Shown here piece after piece: positions 58,087 to 64,000 of a stretch of 64,000 bases of DNA. Numbering within the stretch: the stretch's first letter is position 1; each line of letters starts with the position of its first letter. Source of the stretch: Planotetraspora phitsanulokensis (GTDB lineage Bacteria > Actinomycetota > Actinomycetes > Streptosporangiales > Streptosporangiaceae); contig NZ_BOOP01000019.1 in NCBI RefSeq assembly GCF_016863295.1, positions 62,001-126,000 on the forward strand, in the 5' to 3' direction. The notes below the pieces were generated by a model that did no database searches, was not told the origin of the DNA, and saw only the letters and a list, made by a program, of their open reading frames with translations. Both the position numbers and the translations under genes were made by a program.

Positions 58087-58491
58087 ATGGAGCCCCCCGA
58101 TTTACTGGCGCGAGCCCGCTCACGCTCTACCCATCCGGAAGACCCGCTGGAGACCCTTTCGGCAGCGATCTCGCTCAGCACCGAGCTCAGCGACGACGCC
58201 GACGCCCTCCTCGACCTCGCGGTGCGCGACGCCCGGGACGCGGGAGCGTCCTGGACCGCGATCGGCGAACGATTCGGCTTCTCCCGGCAGGCGGCACGCA
58301 AACGCTTCACCCCGCCCTTCGCCGGCAAGACGCTGGAGAACCGCCGCAAGAAGCGCGACGCGGCGTGCTCCTTCTGCAGGCAGCGTCCCGGCCCCCGGGT
58401 CCACATGGTCCACGGCGAGGCCGGCCGCATCTGCGACAAGTGCGTCGCTCTGGCCGGCGAGATCGTGGCCGACCTCGCCAAACGCCGCTGA
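58087..58491 (+). CDS. Small HTH plus ClpX-type zinc-finger protein
   Basis: A 134-residue protein combining an HTH-like segment (SWTAIGERFGFSRQAARKRF, about residues 56-75) with a C-terminal four-cysteine module: CSFCRQRPGPRVHMVHGEAG then CDKCVALAGEIVADL. That spacing (CxxC...CxxC) is the zinc-finger pattern at the N-terminus of ClpX. The N-terminal third is helical (STHPEDPLETLSAAISLSTE). No ATPase domain is present. Possibly a DNA-binding regulator with a zinc dimerisation module, or a Clp-related adaptor (inference). Confidence 0.75.
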   Translation: MEPPDLLARARSRSTHPEDPLETLSAAISLSTELSDDADALLDLAVRDARDAGASWTAIGERFGFSRQAARKRFTPPFAGKTLENRRKKRDAACSFCRQRPGPRVHMVHGEAGRICDKCVALAGEIVADLAKRR

Positions 58492-58526
58492 CGACCCGGC
58501 CGCCGCTCACCCGGGCGGCGGGCCGG

Positions 58527-59762
58527 TCAGGTGACGGTCAGCCGCCGCTGGTACTGCTCGTCCCGCCACAACTCCTTGCTCAGCACCTCGGCGAACGTCG
58601 TCGCGGCGTCGTACGCGTCGACGTGGCGGAGGTACAGCGGGGCGAAGCCGAACCGGATGATGTCGGGTTCGCGGTAGTCCCCGATCACCCCCCGGTCCAC
58701 GAGCGCCCGGACCACCGGGTAGCCGTCGGAGTGGCGGTAGCTCACCTGGCTGCCGCGCCGGTCGGCGTCGCGCGGGCTCGCCAGGGTGAGCCCCGGGCAC
58801 AGTTCGTCGACCAGGTCGATGAACAACGACGTCAACGCCACGCTCTTGGCGCGGAGCGCGCGCAGGTCCACCCGCTCCCAGATGTCGAGCGAGGCGTTGA
58901 GCGCCGTGTAGGACAACACGGGCGGGCTGCCCGAGGCGAACCTGCGGACCCCGTCGGCGGGCCGGTAGTGCGGCTCGAAGTCGAACGGCGCCGCGTGGCC
59001 GTGCCAGCCGGATATGACGTTGCGGACGTCGTCGTGGTGACGCGAGGCCACGTAGATGTACGCCGGCGCGCCCGGACCTCCGTTGAGGTACTTGTATGAG
59101 CAGCCGATCGCGAAGTCCGCCGCGCTAACGTCGACCGGGACGGCCCCGGCACTGTGGCACAGGTCCCAGACCATGAGCGCCCCGGCGGCCTGGACCTGCG
59201 CGGTCACCGCGGCGACGTCGTGCGACGCTCCGGTGCGGTAGTCGACCTGGGAGAGAAGGACCATCGCCACGTCGTCGCCGAGAGCCTCCTCCAGGCGCAG
59301 TGCGCCGTCCGCGGTGCCGATGTCGCGGATCTCGTAGTCGCCGAGTGCGGCGGCCGCGCCCTCGACCACATAACGATCCGTGGGGAAGTTGTCCAGGTCG
59401 GAAATGATCACCCTGCGACCGGGACGCAGAGGCAGCGCGGCGGTGACGGCCTTGAAGATGTTCACCGACGTGGAGTCGCCAGCGAGCACCTCGCCGGGGC
59501 CGGCGCCGATGAGCGGGGCGATCCGGTCACCCGTCGTCTGCGGCAGATCCCACCAGCCCGCCGTGTTCCAACTCGCCCCCAGGTGGAGGCCCCACTCGCT
59601 CTCCACCGCGTGCGCGACGCGTGCGGCCGTACGCCGGGGAAGCGCCCCGAGCGAGTTGCCCAGAAGGTAGACGACCCCCGGCGGAAGCGTGAACTCGTCC
59701 CTGAAGTCTCTGAGGGGATCCTGCTCGTCGAGGGTCTCGCACTCCGAACGGCTGATGACCAC
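58527..59762 (-). CDS. kynU: Kynureninase
   Basis: A 411-residue fold-type I PLP enzyme splitting kynurenine to anthranilate and alanine in tryptophan catabolism. The PLP lysine is Lys224 in IGCSYKYLNGGPGAPAYIYV. Asp200 and His203 in VWDLCHSAGAVPVDV bind PLP. Other family blocks: VVYLLGNSLGALPRRTAARV, AGDSTSVNIFKAVTAAL and FASGSPPVLSYTALNASLDI. GTG start with AAGGAGCG upstream. The other kyn genes are not in the window. Confidence 0.94.
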   Translation of the reverse strand: MVISRSECETLDEQDPLRDFRDEFTLPPGVVYLLGNSLGALPRRTAARVAHAVESEWGLHLGASWNTAGWWDLPQTTGDRIAPLIGAGPGEVLAGDSTSVNIFKAVTAALPLRPGRRVIISDLDNFPTDRYVVEGAAAALGDYEIRDIGTADGALRLEEALGDDVAMVLLSQVDYRTGASHDVAAVTAQVQAAGALMVWDLCHSAGAVPVDVSAADFAIGCSYKYLNGGPGAPAYIYVASRHHDDVRNVISGWHGHAAPFDFEPHYRPADGVRRFASGSPPVLSYTALNASLDIWERVDLRALRAKSVALTSLFIDLVDELCPGLTLASPRDADRRGSQVSYRHSDGYPVVRALVDRGVIGDYREPDIIRFGFAPLYLRHVDAYDAATTFAEVLSKELWRDEQYQRRLTVT

Positions 59763-60151
59763 CTGTCGCTCCTTCGCTCACCGCATTATGTCCCCAAATA
59801 TCTTCATATCGTCACAAATGAGACCCGGTGGAGGCGACCTCGCACCCTTACCTCCGGGTTACTTCCGTACGCCCCGGGGAGTCCGGCGGTCACCCCCGTC
59901 CAGGAACGGCGCACCCGGCCTCGGAAGGACCGTATTCGCAGCGTTAATGACTCAGTGTTGGCATGCCGGTGAAATACGGACCGGGATCGTTCCATGGTTA
60001 CGGACTGCAATAAGTCACGGAGATCGCCACACGGGCACGATCCGCTCAAAATAAGCACGGGACCAACCAGAGACTCTGTGCGATCGTGGACAAGACGGGG
60101 CAAGTTCTCTGTAGACGCCAATCCCCCGTTGGTGACAGAGGGTGATCAAAC
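59763..60151. other. Non-coding interval (389 bp) between kynU and the GntR gene
   Basis: This is a divergent promoter region, less GC-rich near 59790-59820 (ATATCTTCATATCGTCACAA) and 59990-60060. No convincing open reading frame, tRNA or long repeat is seen. Confidence 0.5.
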
Positions 60152-60904
60152 GTGACGGAGTCCCCGGTGCATCACGAGCCCCCGATCTATCGCCGCATCG
60201 CCAACCGGCTGCGCGACCAGATCCTGTCGGGCGAATTGAGTGATGGGGATCGACTACCGGGCGAAAACGCGATCATGGCTGAGTACGGCATCGCGCGAGC
60301 GACGGCGAGACAGGCGCTCGCCGTGCTCATCAACGAGGGCCTGGCCGTACCGAGAAGAGGATCGGGCGTCTACGTGCGTCTGTTCCGCCCGATCAGGCGG
60401 CACGGGTCCCGGAGGCTCTCAAGGGAACAGTGGGGCCAGGGCCGGGCGATCTGGGACTCCGACACCCGAGGGCGCTCCTACACCGTCGACGAGGTCAGCA
60501 TCGAGCGGACCCCCGCGAGCGAGCACGTGGCCCGGGTGCTCGACTGCGACCAGGCATGGGTGCGCCGCCGCCGCTACTCGGTGGACGGCCGCCCCGTCCA
60601 GTTGGCCGTCTCCTACTTTCCGGCCGACCTCGTCGAGGGCACGGCGGTGACCCTGCCCGACACCGGACCCGGTGGGGTCTACGCGAGGCTCGGCGACCTG
60701 GGTTACTCGCCCGCGCACTTCACCGAGGAGGTGCGCGCACGCATGCCGCAGCCGGGGGAGGCGAGCCTGCTCGGCCTGCCCGCGGGCACTCCGGTCATCA
60801 TCATCAGCCGGGTCGCCTACGCGGCCGGAGGTATTCCGATCGAACTCAATGAGATGACTCTCGACGCCGCATCGTATGTACTCCAGTACGACTTCGATGC
60901 GTAG
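60152..60904 (+). CDS. GntR family (HutC/UTRA) transcriptional regulator
   Basis: A 250-residue regulator. N-terminal GntR winged helix: PIYRRIANRLRDQILSGELS, DRLPGENAIMAEYGIARATA, RQALAVLINEGLAVPRRGSG. The C-terminal UTRA ligand domain contains WVRRRRYSVDGRPVQLAVSY, EGTAVTLPDTGPGGVYARLG and GIPIELNEMTLDAASYVLQY. GTG start. In actinomycetes such GntR genes are often followed by a small hypothetical gene, as here. The ligand may be a sugar or amino-acid derivative. Confidence 0.93.
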   Translation: MTESPVHHEPPIYRRIANRLRDQILSGELSDGDRLPGENAIMAEYGIARATARQALAVLINEGLAVPRRGSGVYVRLFRPIRRHGSRRLSREQWGQGRAIWDSDTRGRSYTVDEVSIERTPASEHVARVLDCDQAWVRRRRYSVDGRPVQLAVSYFPADLVEGTAVTLPDTGPGGVYARLGDLGYSPAHFTEEVRARMPQPGEASLLGLPAGTPVIIISRVAYAAGGIPIELNEMTLDAASYVLQYDFDA

Positions 60905-61018
60905 GTCAAGGGGCTAGGTTGACCTGTCCATCCCGATCATTGATTTCTCTAGAGATGTCCCGCACCTTGAGAAAGAGACGTCAAGAACAACCGGACACGG
61001 CGAGGGAAGGGTGGACGG

Positions 61019-61237
61019 ATGTCCTTTGACCGACACCTCGCCGAGATTGCCCGGGAGTTTCCGGAATGGACGATCTGGCGGAGTGACGCGGGCCGGTGGT
61101 GGGCTACCCGGCATCACCCGCTGACCATGGAGCAGCGGGAGGCCGGCTGCGCGATGACCATCGACGCGGACGACCCCGAAGGGCTGCGCGGTCAGCTGCG
61201 TGAGCAAGAGGAACGTGCCACGATCGCCGATCCGTGA
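61019..61237 (+). CDS. Small hypothetical protein downstream of GntR
   Basis: A 72-residue protein: MSFDRHLAEIAREFPEWTIW, then RSDAGRWWATRHHPLTMEQR, then a short acidic helix (DDPEGLRGQLREQEERA). The Trp-rich centre (WTIWRSDAGRWWATR) is conserved in small ORFs that accompany regulators in actinobacterial genomes, as far as I recall. ATG with GAAGGG upstream. A strong terminator follows, so GntR and this gene form one transcription unit. Confidence 0.65.
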   Translation: MSFDRHLAEIAREFPEWTIWRSDAGRWWATRHHPLTMEQREAGCAMTIDADDPEGLRGQLREQEERATIADP

Positions 61238-61239
61238 GC

Positions 61240-61278
61240 GCGGAAGCCTCCGACCCTATCGGGGGCGGAGGCTTCCGC
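61240..61278 (+). terminator. Hairpin terminator after the GntR unit
   Basis: GCGGAAGCCTCCG (61240-61252) and CGGAGGCTTCCGC (61266-61278) form a perfect 13-bp stem with a 13-nt loop. It lies between convergent units and can serve both strands. Confidence 0.8.
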
Positions 61279-61342
61279 TCGTTCTCCCGTGGGGGCGTCG
61301 CCACTGGTGCCAGTCACAACGACGCCCTCACGGGTCAAGCTC

Positions 61343-62587
61343 TCACTTGTTGTGGAACGGCCCCTGGTCGTCGTGCGACTGCCGGAGCCGGCCGAAGTCG
61401 ACCTCGGTGTACTCCGCGACCTCCATGACCATCGGGGCCGGGGCGAGGGGGTCGGCGTGGCGGACGTCGTCCACGATCACGCGGATGTCCTCCTGGGCGT
61501 CGCCCACGGAGTGGTCCACCGCCCGGACCGGGCGGAACATGTCGACGCTCTCGTGGGCGGGCGCGTGGCCTGCCGCGTATCCGGCCTCGTCGGCGGTCGC
61601 GACGTCCAGGCTTTCGACCTCGACCCGGCCACCGGACCGGTTCACGTCGTCTTCCTGGACGTCCTGGTCGCCGCCCTGGTCCGCCGGGCCGCCGTCGGCC
61701 AGAACGTCCTCCTGGGGCTCCGGCTGGGCGAGGACGTCGGCGACCGGCTGCTCGGCCTGCTGCGCCTGGCGGAACTGCGGGGCGGGGGGCACGACCGCCG
61801 CCTCGTCGATCAGCGGACCCGCCGCGGCCTCGCGGTGCAGCAGGTCGCCGAGGACGGAACCGATCTCGTTGAGGCGGCGCATGACCTCCGTGTGCGTGTC
61901 GGTCAGGTAGACGACCCGGCGGCCGGTGTGCTCGTCGAGCGCGGTGACCCGCTGCTCGGCCGCGGCGAGGGCCGCGGTCGCCTCCGCGTTGGCGTCGGCC
62001 ACCTGCCGCTCCGACTCCAGCCGCGCGGCGGTCAGCTGCCGGTCCGACTCCGCGCGGGCCGAACGCAGGGTGTCCTCCGCCTCCGCACGAGCCGTCCCCA
62101 GGGTCTCCTCTGCGTCGGAACCCGCCTGCGACAGCAGACGCTCGGCGGCGGCGGTCGCGTCGGCGACCCGGCGCTCGGCCTCCTCCTGGGCGGCGGCCCT
62201 GATCGACTCGGCCTGCTCGCGTGCCATCATGACGAGCCGCTCGGACTCGGCCGCCGCGTTGTCGCGCATGCGGGCGGCCTCGGACTCCGACGCCTCCTTG
62301 TTGGCCGCCGCCTCCTCGTGGGCCAGCTTGAGGATCTGGCTCAGGCGTTCGCCCAGCTCGTCGGGGTTCTGCGGCGCCTCGGTCATCTTGCGGCGCGCGT
62401 CGGCGAGTTCTATGCGGCTCTGCTCGGCCTGGTCGATGGTGCGGGCGAGCCGTTCTTCCAGGTCCCGGATCTGGTTGCGCGTCCGGATCATGTAGTCGTG
62501 GACCTGCCGGCGACTGTATCCACGCATGACGACTTCGAAGGAGTCGTCGCTCATGAGGTCGGGGAAGTTCTCGGTCTGGTTGGTCAT
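61343..62587 (-). CDS. DivIVA-like coiled-coil protein
   Basis: A 414-residue protein. The N-terminal FEVVMRGYSRRQVHDYM (residues 17-33) is the DivIVA-type membrane-targeting motif of actinobacterial polarity/coiled-coil proteins. Residues about 35-260 are almost continuous coiled coil rich in Ala/Glu/Arg (AHEEAAANKEASESEAARMR, EEAERRVADATAAAERLLSQ). The C-terminal region is Pro/Gln/Asp-rich and probably disordered, ending DDQGPFHNK. It probably scaffolds polar growth or septation. Confidence 0.82.
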   Translation of the reverse strand: MTNQTENFPDLMSDDSFEVVMRGYSRRQVHDYMIRTRNQIRDLEERLARTIDQAEQSRIELADARRKMTEAPQNPDELGERLSQILKLAHEEAAANKEASESEAARMRDNAAAESERLVMMAREQAESIRAAAQEEAERRVADATAAAERLLSQAGSDAEETLGTARAEAEDTLRSARAESDRQLTAARLESERQVADANAEATAALAAAEQRVTALDEHTGRRVVYLTDTHTEVMRRLNEIGSVLGDLLHREAAAGPLIDEAAVVPPAPQFRQAQQAEQPVADVLAQPEPQEDVLADGGPADQGGDQDVQEDDVNRSGGRVEVESLDVATADEAGYAAGHAPAHESVDMFRPVRAVDHSVGDAQEDIRVIVDDVRHADPLAPAPMVMEVAEYTEVDFGRLRQSHDDQGPFHNK

Positions 62588-62738
62588 GACAAGCCCTGGG
62601 GGTCGAAGATAGAGACGGTACGCACGTCAGGACACGACTTTCCTGCCATCGGGCGGACATCGCAACCCGAACGCCTCAAGCGCCCGCTGGAAAATTGCAG
62701 GACACCGGCCCTCAGGCGGCCGCGGGGCGCGTGGAATC

Positions 62739-63278
62739 ATGACCCGCATGCCGTACATCGCAGCGCTGGACGACGACGCCGTGCCGACGATCCACCCCGA
62801 CGCGTGGGTGGCTCCGGGGGCGGTGGTGGTCGGGCGGGTACGGCTCGGCCGGGCCACCAGCGTCTGGTACGGCTCGGTCCTGCGCGGTGACGACGAGCGG
62901 ATCGAGGTCGGCGCGGAGTGCAACATCCAGGACCTGTGCTGCCTGCACTCCGACCCCGGTGAGCCCGCGATCCTCGAGGACCGCGTGAGCCTCGGGCACC
63001 GGGCGATGGTGCACGGCGCGCACATCGGCGCGGGGGCCCTGGTCGGGATCGGCGCGACCGTGCTGGGCCGCGCCGTCGTCGGAGAGGGCTCGCTGGTCGC
63101 GGCCGGCGCCGTCGTCACCCCGGGCGCGAAGATCCCCGCCGGGGTGCTGGTGGCCGGCGTGCCGGGCCGGATCATCCGCGAGCTCACCGACGACGACCAC
63201 GCGTCCTTCGCACGCACGCCGGCTAACTACCAGGCGAAGGCGCGCCGGCACGCCGCTGCGACCGAGCTTTCCCGATGA
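62739..63278 (+). CDS. Gamma-class carbonic anhydrase family protein
   Basis: A 179-residue left-handed beta-helix protein built of hexapeptide repeats (VVVGRVRLGRATSVWYGSVLRGDDERIEVG order). Zinc-ligand positions of gamma carbonic anhydrases are represented by His in CCLHSDPGE and by LGHRAMVHGAHIGAGALVGI. The C-terminal helix packs on the prism (LTDDDHASFARTPANYQAKA). It may catalyse CO2 hydration or act as a YrdA/PaaY-like thioesterase. ATG 62739 or 62748. The 3' end overlaps the convergent gene by 56 bp. Confidence 0.87.
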   Translation: MTRMPYIAALDDDAVPTIHPDAWVAPGAVVVGRVRLGRATSVWYGSVLRGDDERIEVGAECNIQDLCCLHSDPGEPAILEDRVSLGHRAMVHGAHIGAGALVGIGATVLGRAVVGEGSLVAAGAVVTPGAKIPAGVLVAGVPGRIIRELTDDDHASFARTPANYQAKARRHAAATELSR

Positions 63279-64000
63279 AGGTCCCGGTCAGGACGAGGTG
63301 GTCGGAGAGCTCGGGATCGGTCCTGATCACCTCGGCTCCCGCGGCCATGAAGTCCGCCTCGGTCGCGAAGACGTAGTCGATCTTGCGGCCGCCCCTGGTC
63401 GTCGGGGCGCCGGCCCGGCGCTGCGCCCGGTACGGCCCGGCCCCCACCTCCGTGTACCTCCCGGTGCCGAGGCCCCGGCCGTACACGGCGGTGAGCTGGG
63501 GGTCCTCCGGTTTGCGGTTGAAGTCGCCGCCGAGGATCACCGGGCTGCCTCCCGCGTACTCGGCGACGAGGGCCTCCACCTGCCCGGGAGACTCGGTCTC
63601 CGAGATGTGCGTCACACAGCTCACCGACCGGCGCGGTCCCACCATGCTCCGGGCGCACAGCAGGCCGCGGGGATGGACTCTCGAGCCGGCGCCGGGCGCC
63701 GCGTCCACGGCGAGCATCCGCCGGAGCGGCCGCCCGGTGACCGGCCCCTTGAGCGCCAGGGCCAGGCCGAACGTCTTCTTGTCCGGGGGCGTCGTCCGAG
63801 GCGTGAGGTCGCCCCAGAACCGGCGGCACTTGTCGCCCTTGCCGTCCCGCGCGTGCGCCCGGTCGATCCCGAACCACACGATCCGGTAGCCGGGCAGCTC
63901 GCGCTGGAGCAGGTCGACCTGCGCGAAGCACATCTCCGTGAACGAGGCGACGTCGATGTCACGCCGGTGGACGAGTGCGGCGACCTCCCCCGCCCACGCG
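63223..64000 (-). CDS. Endonuclease/exonuclease/phosphatase family protein (5' partial)
   Basis: The frame is open to the edge of the window, so the N-terminus is missing. The 258 visible residues include EVAALVHRRDIDVASFTEMC (the metal-binding Glu), VILGGDFNRKPEDPQLTAVY (DxN motif), GRKIDYVFATEADF and ELSDHLVLTGTF (catalytic Asp-His). These are the conserved blocks of the EEP superfamily (DNase I/sphingomyelinase fold). Substrate unclear. Its last 56 bp overlap the carbonic anhydrase gene tail-to-tail. Confidence 0.85.
   Translation of the reverse strand, partial: AWAGEVAALVHRRDIDVASFTEMCFAQVDLLQRELPGYRIVWFGIDRAHARDGKGDKCRRFWGDLTPRTTPPDKKTFGLALALKGPVTGRPLRRMLAVDAAPGAGSRVHPRGLLCARSMVGPRRSVSCVTHISETESPGQVEALVAEYAGGSPVILGGDFNRKPEDPQLTAVYGRGLGTGRYTEVGAGPYRAQRRAGAPTTRGGRKIDYVFATEADFMAAGAEVIRTDPELSDHLVLTGTFIGKARSQRRAGAPSPGS

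Noticed and set aside
59804-60121. Minus-strand gene in the kynU-GntR gap
   Set aside because: No ribosome-binding site, no motif, atypical codon pattern; better read as promoter region.

Overview
The window looks like chromosomal DNA from a very GC-rich mycelial actinomycete. Base composition, GTG starts, an F420/PPOX-type protein, a relative of mycobacterial Rv2466c (a mycothiol-linked family), actinobacterial MmyB-type XRE regulators, an FtsX-like extracellular domain and a DivIVA-type coiled coil all fit. The gene mix suggests Streptosporangiaceae or a relative, but that is inference. No rRNA, CRISPR array, integrase or transposase was recognised. The only tRNA is the selenocysteine tRNA.

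Layout. 1-4.5 kb: partial ADP-ribosylglycohydrolase, MOSC protein, quinone oxidoreductase, SRPBCC protein. 4.6-9.5 kb: a beta-1,3-glucan region with a secreted GH55-type and a secreted GH16 enzyme; a GAGAGCGCTCTC-type (LacI/CebR-like) palindrome sits upstream of each and a third lies between them. 9.7-12 kb: divergent GntR regulator and aldehyde dehydrogenase with paired GTATAC operators. 12-21 kb: a histidine phosphatase carrying a coding minisatellite, an Lrp/decarboxylase pair, a KUP/KimA-like permease, DUF2786 and HD proteins, and three intergenic clusters of an unusual repeat (GTGATCATGCAC plus two weaker blocks, usual period 53 bp). 21-27.7 kb: lipoprotein, MacB-like ABC exporter, adaptor and two-component system, with 11-bp-spaced OmpR-type direct repeats at both promoters. 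27.7-33.7 kb: CobQ, photolyase, FAD monooxygenase with divergent TetR, formaldehyde dehydrogenase.

33.8-49.4 kb is a selenium/formate locus: selB-selA, tRNA-Sec (selC), selD, and formate dehydrogenase genes fdhA-fdhB-nrfD. The catalytic subunit has an in-frame UGA (Sec187) followed by a SECIS hairpin with loop GGUCU at the same distance from UGA as in E. coli fdhF. A 109-bp direct repeat, 105/109 identical and comprising the 3' half of tRNA-Sec plus flank, brackets about 5.5 kb between selA and selC. That interval holds a sigma factor/FtsX-domain pair, two XRE regulators and several gene fragments. The simplest reading is a decayed island that integrated into selC and split a formerly compact selenium locus.

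49.5-64 kb: MarR pair, GNAT, nitronate monooxygenase with pcaB, a monothiol Rv2466c-like protein, a PEP-mutase/isocitrate lyase family protein, a response regulator with its presumed kinase encoded convergently, PPOX protein, an HTH/zinc-finger protein, kynureninase, a GntR/UTRA regulator with a small downstream ORF, a DivIVA-like coiled coil, gamma carbonic anhydrase and a 5'-truncated endonuclease/exonuclease/phosphatase gene.
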